64,000 bases of DNA, taken from Nautilus pompilius. Lineage: Eukaryota; Mollusca; Cephalopoda; Nautilida; Nautilidae. This document shows, in pieces, positions 49,186 through 60,237 of this stretch. The DNA is taken from positions 1,576,501 to 1,640,500 of the forward strand of contig JACATO010000968.1 of assembly GCA_018389105.1 (NCBI GenBank), in the 5' to 3' direction. The notes beneath the pieces are model-generated. The model had not been told where the DNA came from. It saw only the letters and a list, made by a program, of their open reading frames with translations, and ran no database searches. The position numbers and the translations under genes were made by a program. Positions within the stretch are counted from its first letter, which is position 1. Each line of letters begins with the position of its first letter.

Positions 49186-52100
49186 CTATATGTCGATTAT
49201 TACAAATATATCGTGCTTTTCGTTATTGTACACCTGCATGTTGGAATAGGTGATGGCCTTGACTTCGGTGCCCTGGAATGACAAACCAAAAACTGCACAG
49301 TATTAGAATTCTAGACATTAAGATTTTTAAAAATTGATATATTTTAATCATAGTAGTAATTTTTCAAACCTGGTGCAAGTTGCAACTCTTAGACAACAGC
49401 AAAAATATGTTTACATGGGTACGTCAGAGCAGGGCCAAACGTGTAAAGGGTGCCAGAACAGAGGAGGGGTGTGGTCAGTCTTCTGTCTAGGATCTCACCC
49501 ATTAAAACCACCTTTGAAACTAGTCCTTGGAATGGAGAACAATTTTCTGTAGTCAATCCAGCCAAACTGGTTAAATATCGTAATTAGTTTGGGTTTTAAA
49601 AATTTTGTTTATCCCCCCCCCCAACCACAATTTTTTTAATGAGAAAAAGTTTTAAAAATACAGGTGTTCAGTCATCGTCAGTTAGGTAAGCAAGCAAAAC
49701 GAAAATACTGCCCTTTAATGTTTGAAATCTTGATCCAATCTGATTATTCATCAAGTACAAGACAAATTTAACAACAAGAGAGAGGAGTTAAACTCTCGTA
49801 TGTGTATAAACACTAACCATCCAGTGTTCCAATACTATGAAAAACCTATGCAGCAGTTCTGCAGGGGTTACAACTGCATCACAGGTACAGGAAATCCCCA
49901 GAAACGGGCCTGGAGTGGTTATGAGGAGACAAACTGAGCTTATGCAAGATCCCTGCCCAACAGGCAAGGAGAAATACACTGAACAAAGTAAAATAAGGAT
50001 ATCATGGCCACTGCAGAAGGCAGTGCAGGATCCTTCAGCTCTTTGTCAACCAAAGGCTTAACTCGTATAATATTTCTATTGCGGCATGTGGTTCTTTATC
50101 TCTGGGTCAAGCACACCCACGACGAACAAACTGGACATAAAATCTATCACAAACATTTATGCGAAGAAGTTACAAACATCCAGTGCTCAGTGAGACTTAC
50201 CAACAGCAAGCAGACAGACAGATTGTGTCGCTTGCTGTAACACAATGTTACCAGCCAATTTTAGCAGAAGTACAGAGACCAGTTCAGTTCATGAAAGACC
50301 TGGCAGGGAGTGCTACAGCAGTACTAACCATCACAATATCTGTTACATCATCTGTCTGGTTCCACATAACCACACTATCTCAGAACAAACTGGAGTAGAT
50401 CTGTGGGATTCATATCCCTGACCGGACTGTACAAGACCGACCATATTCTGCTAATCCACTTGCTGACTGTTCAGTATTTCACACACACACACCCTAACAC
50501 CAGCACACTAGGGTGAAGTTAGAGCAGACCCTGACTTATTTACAAGGGATCTAGGCAGGCTGCAGCCAGGTCCTCTTCTCTGATGAAGTAGTTTTGCATG
50601 TTTGATGGGAATAAAACCAACATAATGCTAACTGTAATGTGCCAGCGAGACATGGTTTGTGGAAGGCAGGGTTCTCACCTGGAGTGGTGTCACATGACCA
50701 CTAAAAGTGAAATGATTCTCTAGGATGGTACTGTTAGGGGTCAAAGTCAAGTGTATGCAGCCACAGTAATTAATTTATGGATGATAATGCAAGGGCCCAT
50801 TGTCAAGCAAGAACAGTTGAATATTTACCTTCAAGAGGAAAACATCCAATGTCTTATATGGCATGCCCTCTAGGTGCATTGAACAGTAACCACAATGCAC
50901 CTGGGACTATGTCGAGTGTCAGACAGGGTTGGGCATTATGATCTGCAGGGGTAATGCAGCGCAAGCCAGAGGTGACCATATGAGCTGCTAATAAACATCA
51001 TGTGACTTTAGGCTTTGTAGACAGTAACTGTTTGCTGTCATTATAATGTTACTAAATGAATCAAACCATGTCCAGATATTGCTCAAAATGAGCTCCGCAT
51101 ATCAAACTTTACAGGTGAGTGTTTAATTGTGTGCAGATGTTTTATTCTGAAAAATTCATACAGTTTATAGCACAATATGCCCACTGTTTTGAACAGTATT
51201 TATCAACACAATTTGTCTAACGTGGCACTCAACATCACCAAGGAGTTTAAACTTCATCACCTCACCTCAGCCACTTTCACTGGGTGGAATTTTTGCAGCT
51301 CTAATGCCTTTAAATGAAGTTGTTTTTTTTTTATTCTAATTTACATTCTTATATATATTCAAATAAAAACAAAAATCAAAATTAATGTGTGCAGATTAAC
51401 CTTGTTAGCCCACCTATCATGGAGGTTGTGCAGGTATCTCCCAACCATATCCAGGCAACTAGCTCAGTAGTCAAGGCTGATACTGAACACCTTTCCCCTT
51501 CTAGCTCACTCAGGACAAGGGTTTGACATACATTTAGCTTAGCCACTGTAGACAAAAACAAGATGGCACCGTTTGCAATTGCCAGGTAAATATGATACAA
51601 TATTTTAAAATACATGGAGTTGTGTTCATTCTTTTAAATATAAAATGAAAAAGGTGTCCAACATTTGAAAAGAAATACGTAAAGGTCTTTACCTGCGGAT
51701 GCTTATCTAAATCAAATGTTTCTCCAAATCTGAAGAGAAAAGGCTTTAATTACAATATGAACCAGGTGAAAAAATTTAATTTTTTTAAATGTTCACATTT
51801 AATTTCTAAAAATTCTGTTCCTGTTAACTCTACTAAAATCCTTAAAAGTTCCCTCCTCCATGTAGAAAGAAATACATTATTTATAAATTGAGATGAAGAA
51901 AAAGTCAATCACAAAAAGGACAGTAAATTCCAAAATAACAACAGTGTTCACTACTCACCCGACAGCCCGGATTTTGAAATTTGTCACATCAAATTCTAAA
52001 ATCTTCACTTTCTGAAATGAGACCACCAGTACCCGGAAAAAGTCAATACAGTCTATGATGTAGTGAGAGAGTGCATTAAGCAGAATGTCTGTAATTAATT

Positions 52101-55100
52101 TGGAATTAAGGAATAATTATTCCAATTTAAAAGCTATAGGTATATAGCAGACTTTGCAGCATGCAGTAAAGTGGCCTCCTTCCTGTTAAACCGTCCTGAC
52201 TTCCAAGGTGTAAGGACGTCTGACAGCAGAGAGCTAAAAGAGGAAATGCAATGGGCACCAGTCTTGGTGACCGAGTGAGTTACCCGGGTACAGATGCACG
52301 GTGGTCAAGATTTACCTGCAGAACCTCCATCATGCATACCCAGAAAAAACATAGAACTCTTCATCTTATAGATGCAGGAGGAAACTCACACAGCTGACTG
52401 GCGAAGAGAGAGAGAGAGATCATGCTAGAAAAGCTGGTCCCAACTGAGACTCAAACTCAGACCCCCTGACTATGGCAGTCCACCAGGTGGCCACACATTT
52501 AGATAAACACTATAAAGTAATATCCCCAAGTGTTTTATATGCTAAAAAGTAAGCACGTTTAAGTGTGAAACTTGTTTCAAAGTTCTTTTTTTAATTTGTC
52601 ATATAATACCCAACCAATGAAAGGTTTTAATTTCTATTGATTTTTAGATTTTTCTCTTTTGGGGAGAGGGTTCATATGAATGTGTAGCAGTTAATAAGAC
52701 AGAGGAGGACCTTGGACATCACCTGTTTCAGCAATCTACAGATGATCGCTGCTGCAGTCTGGAGTTCAAACCATACAGAATGTTGTGAACACGAGTTATA
52801 CATTTAAAATTTTATTTGAATCGATTTATTCATGACAAGAAATGAAAATTAATCTTCTAGATAGCGTATTAGGAAAATCAAAACGAAAATAACTCTTCAA
52901 CCATCACATATCACAGCTTTAATATCGTCTCTACTTACTCTTGGTATGAAGAAAGGTTCAGCAGAAAATACAAACAAGAATTCATCAAGGAAATGAAATA
53001 GCAAGGATTCAATATCATCACCTGAATAGAAAAAAAAAACATATATTTTAAAATACCTGCTGATGGTTTTGCATCAGTGGATTAAAGCATTTAAATAAAA
53101 ATTTGCTCAGAAATGGTGTTTGGAAAAAAAACAGTTTGCACATATGAGACCTAGTACAGACTGGTTCTATTGTGATATAAATTAAAGTCTGAAGATTTAA
53201 CTAACTGGAATAAGAGTTCATTTGCTGCATATCACTTTAGGGCAGTGGTTCCCAACCTTTTTGGACTTATGGACCTTTTTCTAATACTCAGAAAACACTT
53301 CGCTATCCCTAAGGGGTCGCGACCCACTGCTTTAGAGATATGAAATACAATCAACCAGAAGGATCTTTGTGCCTTTGTTACCACATTCCATGCAAGTACC
53401 ATTTGACAGTCATATATATGGTTGTTACTGTGTTAAACAGGGTTAAATGGGATACCGCAACAAAATGATTCAAAAGTCAAACACAGTTAACATTTATTCC
53501 TTTTATTTCAGGTCTATACTATTACCAATAATATTTGTTCTCAGATGTTTTTTTTCATGAAAAATTTATTTTCCAAAAGTCAGAGTTGTCTTATAACTGA
53601 GATATAAAGTGAAAGTCATCTGAAATCTGAAATTTATCAGTAAACATAAAATTATACCACATTTACCGCTCTTTTTAGAAGACTATGTTGAGTTCACATT
53701 GTGCACCTGTCACTTAATAAAATGGTATCAATCAATTGGTATTTTCCATTTTAAATTGTAAATATTGGTGTTATTGAGATTTATTTAAGTAACTTAATTA
53801 GAAATTATTAGTCAGGTAATTAATATATTATAAAATGGCTGAGAATACGCTATCATTCTGAATTTTCGAGGCATGTTTTCACATATTTTCAATATACATA
53901 CAGTATCTGTTTTGATAGAGTATCTTACCTGTTGACACAAAAGTGCCTGAGGCAATCTTATTTGATCATGTTGTGTCAATAAACATTTAGTATTCAATTG
54001 CAATTACCATTCACACTTGTAACAGCATGTGGCACACTGATAGATACACATATATACTCAATTATCAGATGATGGTAAAACCCAAGACAGTGTATTTATC
54101 CGAATAAAGACTGATTAAATCTAGTGATCCCTGAGTAATAAACATGTTTATCTACAGGATAAACTTTACTGATCAGCTAAATATTTTGTTTGACATAAAG
54201 GAATATTTTTCTAATCTTGTCTAATAACAGGATCAATACTAAAATTAGTATTCTTTGTCCAAAAAAGGGGGAGTTCATTTTATAAGCAGGTTCACAACCT
54301 TATAAGTAAGTATCGGCAGTATAATGGAATTGAAATGATCTGATCTCCTTGGTAGATAAAGATACTTAGTAATAGCCATTTCTTTAAAACTGGCAACAAA
54401 CTATAAAAATTTTTATCATCAGCTGAATAAGAAATAGAATAAAAAGATTTTAAATTTGTTTCATTTATTTTGCTCTGAATCTACTAAAGGCAAGCCAATT
54501 CATACAAACAAGTTATAAGTTACTTTTTTTTTTATCTACCATAACTGCTTGCTTCTGATTATACAAAGAGTTATGAAAAACCTTACATCCTAAACTTAAT
54601 GAAACACATAACTATTTCTCAATTTGTTTCTACATCTTTGAACCACAATCTTTTGCAGACAGTGCCAGTTACCATCACTTGTTCGCTCATGTGTGCGCCT
54701 GCTAAACCATCAAAACTGGTTTCTTCCCAAAGCAAAATGATTCCAAGGCGGTTTCTTTGCTTGTAACAATTTTAAAACTAAAAAAATGTGCAAAATTCTA
54801 TTTACAAATAGATTTTTGACAGCCAAAAACTATAAAAATGCTGCCACAGACCTTCACTGTGTTTCCAAAATTATGGTATCTGCTTACCTTCTGCTATGAT
54901 CTCTTCTTTGTCTAACATGTCAACTGTATCAATGTCTGTCATGTAAGCAAACATCGCCATAGCTATCTGTTTGAAAAATAAAAAGTGTCTCTTATTTTAC
55001 AGTAAACATTTATGAGTAGCAAGAATTAGGAAATGTCAAACAGAAGTTCATCAGTTATTAACCACTACTAAGATATGATGTAATCTCTAATCTATGCAAA

Positions 55101-58100
55101 TTGGGCTATTTCACAGCATGAGACTAATTAACTAAGATCTAAGCAAAGACAACACATTTTATTATATGTATATACATATGAATAGTTTGGTACCTAGTGC
55201 AGCACAGGAAAAAATGGCTTTTATTTAAAAAATTGTATATCAATTTGAAAAACAGAAATTGTATTTGTTTAAATACACAATCATTTAATGGACATTAAAT
55301 TGATGCTAATGATACATTTCTTGACATTCTATAAGCTGTGCACTAAAACTTAACTTTGTTCCATAACAGCCTCTTTATAGATGATGTTTTTTGTTTTTCC
55401 TTGGGGTGAAAAAGCAAAGCAGATTTTTGTTTTGGTCAACTTTTGAGCATTCAACATACAGGTGTTGATGGGAAATGCAGAGATTATCAGGCCAACAAAT
55501 TTCGATCATTGCCCCTGTGCTTTATTGATGGTTACAGCAAAGCTGAGTTTTATAGGGAAGTGAATGCTGTTGAATTCAAAGAGAATGAGGCTAGGTTCTG
55601 GTTTTCTTAGATCCTACCTTTGATCCTGAGGTTCCTTCATTATAATCTGAGCCCGCTAGGTCACCTATTTTAAATATGTGCAGTGAACTAAGTATAATCT
55701 ATGAGGCTTTTGAAAAGCATCCTTTGGTAGCCTCAAAATGATCTTCAAGGCCACCGTATGGTAGCTTAAACCTTGCCCAGATTCTGAAGTACCTACACAC
55801 AAAATACGGGGCCTCTGGGTGTTATGGTTCGGCCATGAATGAGTAACAAACAAGTGCACAAACACTTGAAAATATGTAGTAGATGACCATTCTTTCAGGA
55901 TTGTCTACAGGTAATCTTCCCAACCATGACAAAAAAGCAAATAAATTACAAAAAAGCTGTACAAACTGGGTCAAATATTCTTTCAATAATTTAACCATCT
56001 TTCCTTCTAACCACAACAATTAGCTTTGAATAATTAAAAATCCACATTGAAAGGAGAGAACCCTACAGAAAGGTTAAATGTATTCACATCAGAGCAAAGC
56101 AAACACATAGGACAGACTCTACTAACAAAGCCATTTATTTCTCGTGCACTAAGGTCAAAACAAAGGAAGTAACTTACCTGTTCAAAAGATTCTTTCATGT
56201 CAATTCCCCCTAAGGAGAAGTCAAGGAAACTTCATTTTAAAAAAAAAAGTTTACATTTTTGTAATACTCCTTACTGAATGACAACTTTACCTGCTGGATC
56301 TTAGAAAGAGCTGCCAGTCATCACTTGAAATGGCATTCTTAATATCACTGAAGTGTGTATTGTCCTTTAACCATTTACTTATAGAAGTCACTAAAGGGAG
56401 ACAATATGTAGCTTTATCTCAACAAAACATAGCAATAGCACAGAAATCATTAGATTTTTCAAAAATTCTAACAGACACTAAGGGAGAGTATTGGTTGGTT
56501 TTTTAATAAATAAACTGCATAGATATACAAAGGTTTAAATCTTTAAAAAATCCTTTATCTTTCTTTCTTAGTACCAAAAAATAGAAGAGACAATGCAAAC
56601 TTCCACTGAAAAAACAGCTGAAATATTTTTTTTTTTTAATTGTAATCGGGAAAAAATACAAGAGAGTTAGAAAGTTATGTAAGAAGGATTGTACTTAAGT
56701 CTCTTTGTGTGTGTTGTGTGAGAATGCAAACCTGATGAAAACATTTAGACCATATTTTATTTTGTGATTTAAAAAATAAAAGAAATAAGAAGTGAAAAAT
56801 AAATACTTGTATTGAATGAGAAATGCAACAAAATAAATGTCTTCAGTGTGATAGTAGAACTATTAGACTACCACGATTGAGGGCCAAAGTTTGAATCCTA
56901 GTTGGAAGAAGCTTGGATTGGTATATCTTCCTGGAACAGCTTCTTCTTGATATTCACCAGCAGCCAAAAGTGTCCTCCCACATCTAAAAACTGAAGAATT
57001 CTATTTGGGACATTCTGCAGTAAGTGTATGGCTAATCTCCACACCCTGTTATAGTATTCAGTCTGGATTTGATTTACAGAATATTACGTGTTAGTTTTTT
57101 CATTAGAAAGCAGGAAACCATTATCATTTTTCACACACCAACACTCATGATGTCTAATTTTAAAGCAATGGGTACATGGAATCACACTTGATCTATATGC
57201 TGGCAATCAAGAACATTTTCCCAGAATGCAATTCTATGATGTCTGACAATGTTCAGCACTAATACAACAGAAATAACACATAGTTGCTAAAAAAAAAAAC
57301 CTAGAGATGATACCACAGATCTGGATGCTACAATTATAATAGTTACAATTAAAAAACAAACAAAACAACTTAATTTGTCAAATGTTGTACTACAAAAATG
57401 TTCTAAAAGGATACATGAATGTAATCTGAAGAAAGTGAAATAAAAACAAAATGTAAATATTCAACAGTGCATTTTCTGTCAGGAATTTTAGTTTGGAAAA
57501 ATTGATAGTTCAGGAATTTCCTAACACCTTTTCAGCAGTAACAGAACTGATAAACCTACATTTCAGGAATATTTTCCTGCTGCAATCACCAGGGTTTCAG
57601 AAATGCTAAATTACACTAAATGGCTATGACTGTACAAACTGTTTAAGCTGGCATGAACCTGCGGCACAGTTACATCAAAGACTTAGCAGCCAATAGATTG
57701 AGTTCTGCCAACTGAACCCACTTGTACAGTCCAAAATAGAAATGCCTACTGAAAAATTACCATCACTGGACTCAAAACATGATGGCAAAACTCCCAAACT
57801 AATCTCCTGTATATAACACATCAGCAATAACTTTATAGCTCTTATATGCAAAAGTGAATATTGAACAATAAAGAAAAAAAAGTAGTGGGATTAATTCTTT
57901 AAATGTTGGTATAATGGTACCAATGAAACAGAGACATAAGATTTGCACAAGAAAGTCAGCAGAAAAGTCTTTACAGTAACAAAGTGGAATCTATCTATTT
58001 ATCTCCTTTTTTAAAAAATTCCTACTTTATAACATTTTATACTATGCCTATGCATATCTATCCCTTTATTAAAGAAAGCATACCTCCCAACACACACACA

Positions 58101-59946
58101 CACACACACTCTCTCTCTCTCTAACTTCCAACAGTTAAGTAGTATTTCTTTCTTTATGGAATCTGATTTACAACTAATAATTAGAGAGCAATTATTAGTA
58201 TAAACAAAAAAATTCAGCTAACATTTGGGATTCCACCAAAACAGAATCACTTTTCTTATACAATTAGAACAAAGATAAGTCTTTAGCAAATGCACATTAT
58301 TTTAAAAGTTCTGTAACAAATACAAAATTTTGACTACTCCTTTGTTAGAAAATGCATTAAAAAAAAGAAAATCTTTAGTAAATTTTTACATGAAATATCA
58401 ACCTAAAGAAAGCAAGTTGTTTTGCTAGAAACTAAAGTCTGCAATTCATCAATTTATTTCTATTCAGTTTTTTATAAAAAAGGAGATTTTTGAGAAGTTG
58501 TCAAAACTTAATTGAAGATTTTGTTTATACTAGTAAAACTAAATTGTATGAAGCAAATACAGTAGTGTTGTTTGGAAAAAATTATAATATTTAAGAATAT
58601 TCCATTTTAAAATTTGAGTTTCAAAAGATTCCATGCCAGTATGCATTTTTTCATAAATACGAGTTAAAAAAAATCAGTTAAAATATACTCACTGAACATC
58701 AGCTGGATGGTCCAAATCTATCAATAATAATAATAATTTAAATAGTTAACATAAAAGAGTAATGACAGCAAAATACAGAGGATTCATCTAAAGATTTTTT
58801 TGCAAATAAAAACAGGCAAAGTTTTAAAAAAAATTGTTTATATGAGGAAAAAACGAAACTTTTCAAAGACCAAAAAACCATAAATCAATGTCTAAAATAA
58901 ATATGTATTTCTAATTGCGGCCTGGTTTAGTATAAAACTACAAAAAAGAAATCATAATAGCTAGCAATAATTATTTTTAGCAGTAACACTTGTTAATTGA
59001 CGTTTTCCTCCTGAACTAGTCAAGCATCATTCGTCTCTGATCTCTGCGTTACCACGGGTAGACACCAAAAATGATCTAACCGGACTCAAGACCATAGAAA
59101 TGCAGAACACTTAGACATTCATTTGGTCCAGTTATGGTGAATGTTAAAGCAACATAACCCCCAATTTCCATGAAGTGTGTGTGTGTGTTTTGAATTTTTT
59201 TCTTTTTTTCTGTTAAATGAGAAACATTGTTTTCAAACTCTTTTTCTTCGAAACTGCTAGCCGGCTTTGGAAATAAGGCATCCACCAGGTAGGTAGGTGT
59301 CAGTTGGGGTAGCTAGCTAGCTGAGCTGTCCACCAACCCTGATGCTGGTGATCTGGAGAGAGGCACGGTCGGTCCCACAGCATGCGGACAGGCGACATTT
59401 CGGTTCTCAGCTGGTGTTATTATTCACAACCTGACCATTAACATTTTTAAAACAACAAAAAGAAGCAGTAGCATTGATTGTGTACGGGCCGATCGCTGGG
59501 TTTCGGTTAGCTTTCGTGAACCGACAGCGGTGAAGACGGTCTGGGCATCTACGACCGAGTGGAAACGAACGTTCTGGATTGGACTTCCCCCTGTAGGTTA
59601 GGGTGGGGAGCGTACAAATAGTATTAGTACTATCATTAGCCAAAGCACCCTGCTGCTTTTAAGTGGAAGCTTGAGTGGCCGGATGCACTGGACGAGTCGT
59701 CATCGACAGTCCCAGTGATGTCTGACTACCACCACCACCAGCAAACGAGCCCGAGACTATATACACATATATGCCTGAGCAGCGCAACCACATGATGTCA
59801 TAACAGACCACAGCCCCAACACAAGTTACCTACATCCCCCCCCATCCGTTAAAACAGACAGCATTTATTTTATTCAAGTAAATTTCCCGTTACCTACATT
59901 CATACTGAACCGGAGGTATGTCACCAAAGGGATCGCCATCAGCCAT
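49186..59946 (-). CDS. ZBTB8OS: Archease (tRNA-splicing ligase cofactor), multi-exon
   Basis: Exons, in transcript order: 59946-59898 (MADGDPFGDIPPVQYE), 58717-58693 (YLDHPADV), a microexon not securely placed, 56209-56178 (GIDMKESFEQ), 54966-54888 (IAMAMFAYMTDIDTVDML...), 53021-52939 (GDDIESLLFHFLDEFLFVFS...), 52011-51959 (KVKILEFDVTNFKIRAVG), 51729-51693 (FGETFDLDKHPQ), 49272-49186 (GTEVKAITYSNMQVY...VIIDI, stop). All borders are GT..AG and in phase except at the gap. The protein is about 150 residues, normal for the family. Archease helps the RTCB tRNA ligase complex (with DDX1) be re-guanylylated, in tRNA splicing and XBP1 mRNA splicing. The conserved YLDHxADV aspartates, VKAITY and the C-terminal IDI are present, so it looks functional. 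The first donor is GAAT|GTAGGT. An out-of-frame reading ...ECR would follow from the more obvious GTAACG donor. Confidence 0.93.
50150..51010 (+). mobile_element. Decayed Tc1-like transposon inside archease last intron
   Basis: Plus-strand remnants in Tc1 order: IPDRTVQDRPYSANPLAD (about 50417-50470) matches the ISxRTVxNRLREAGLxARRP block. CSQVLFSDEVVLHV (50563-50605) matches the WxxVLFSDESRF block with the first catalytic Asp. Near 50955-50990, NAAQARGDHMSC matches the C-terminal QARGGHTRY block. Stops and frameshifts throughout. It lies between the last two archease exons, so the insertion is intronic and opposite in strand. Confidence 0.65.
52266..52497 (-). repeat. tRNA-derived SINE (copy 2) in archease intron
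   Basis: Read on the minus strand from 52497, A-box-like GTGGCCACCTGGTGGACTG is followed by B-box-like CTGAGTTTGAGTCTCAG, then a body with TCCTCCTGCATCTATAAGAT and GAAGAGTTCTATG. That body matches copies 1 and 3. A short GA run lies within. The far end (52266 on the plus strand) carries TTGGTGACCGAGTGAGTTA, resembling a second A box in the opposite direction, so two SINEs may be joined head to tail or opposed. Confidence 0.7.
53243..53329 (+). mobile_element. 87-bp hAT-type MITE with target duplication
   Basis: Begins CAGTGGTTCCCAACCTTTTT and ends GGTCGCGACCCACTG. The outer nine bases of the ends match inverted at eight of nine positions (CAGTGGTTC / CAGTGGGTC). Flanks are CTTTAGGG (53235-53242) and CTTTAGAG (53330-53337), an 8-bp target-site duplication with one difference. 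CAGxGGTTCxCAACC ends and 8-bp duplications are diagnostic of hAT transposons. It is too short to encode anything. It sits in an archease intron. Confidence 0.85.
56291..56390 (-). CDS. Orphan exon-like segment inside archease intron
   Basis: On the minus strand a strong acceptor (TATTGTCTCCCTTTAG) and a strong donor (AGCAG|GTAAAG) bound 100 nt. The only open frame reads ISKWLKDNTHFSDIKNAISS then DDWQLFLRSS, which looks like real protein. Phases (enters needing two bases, leaves with two) do not fit archease on either side. It would cause a frame break if included, so it belongs to another transcript, an alternative (possibly poison) exon, or a relic. I do not recognise the sequence family. 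Confidence 0.45.
56592..56599 (-). CDS. ZBTB8OS: Weak candidate for the missing archease microexon
   Basis: Exon 2 ends ...GTT CA and the next secure exon begins GG GGA ATT, so an exon of length 3n+2 must lie between them to encode the conserved LHxW. TTTGCATT here, after TTTTTTCAGTGGAAG, would give ...DVHLHWGID.... Starting at TTTTTTCAG instead gives a 14-nt version. The donor GTCTCT is poor, and the family expects eleven bases (V-Q-L-H-x-W), so I regard this as a guess. Confidence 0.2.
56850..57060 (+). repeat. tRNA-derived SINE (copy 3) in archease intron
   Basis: Plus strand: a degenerate A box (near 56860-56875), B-box-like GCCAAAGTTTGAATCCTAG, then a body with TCCTCCCACATCTAAAAACT and GAAGAATTCTAT. 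That body aligns with copies 1 and 2. More diverged than copy 1. End is approximate. Confidence 0.6.
57061..58690. other. Archease intron, nothing else recognised
   Basis: AT-rich intron DNA with a CA/CT run at 58091-58122. I scanned it on the minus strand for the missing microexon and found no clear site with both splice signals and an LHxW reading. Confidence 0.5.
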
Positions 59947-60237
59947 CCTTCACAACAGCGCTGTTAACCGACTTCTTATTGGCCGATGCGTTTTAAACGC
60001 CAACCAATCGCGTTCGCTTTTACTCGGCGACGCGTGACGACGAATGTTCCCGTCGCCGGTATGCTGCCGGCGGCGAAAAGGAAATTTGGAAGCCGAAAGG
60101 AAGCGATAAATAAAACTGACACTAAATTCGCCGTCATTCAGATAGTTTACACATTGTTTTTAGTCGGCCGAAATGCGAAAGTATTTGTTATCGCTTTGCC
60201 TGACCGACGGGCGTTGGTTACCGCCCTTTGTGCCAAC
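59947..60237. promoter_or_regulatory. Bidirectional promoter of archease and IQCC
   Basis: The two start codons are 291 bp apart on opposite strands. In the middle lie ATTGG (59978-59982) and CCAAT (60004-60008), two opposed NF-Y-type CCAAT boxes about 20 bp apart. The region is CpG-richer than its surroundings and has no TATA box. The IQCC start lies in CCAACATGGCTGCCGTCG, similar to YY1-bound start-site motifs of TATA-less promoters. Divergent housekeeping-type transcription is inferred. Confidence 0.7.

Noticed and set aside
56702-56732. Archease microexon reading LHS
   Set aside because: A strong CATCAG acceptor is followed by TTGCATTCT, but the frame is off by one from exon 2 and no donor follows.
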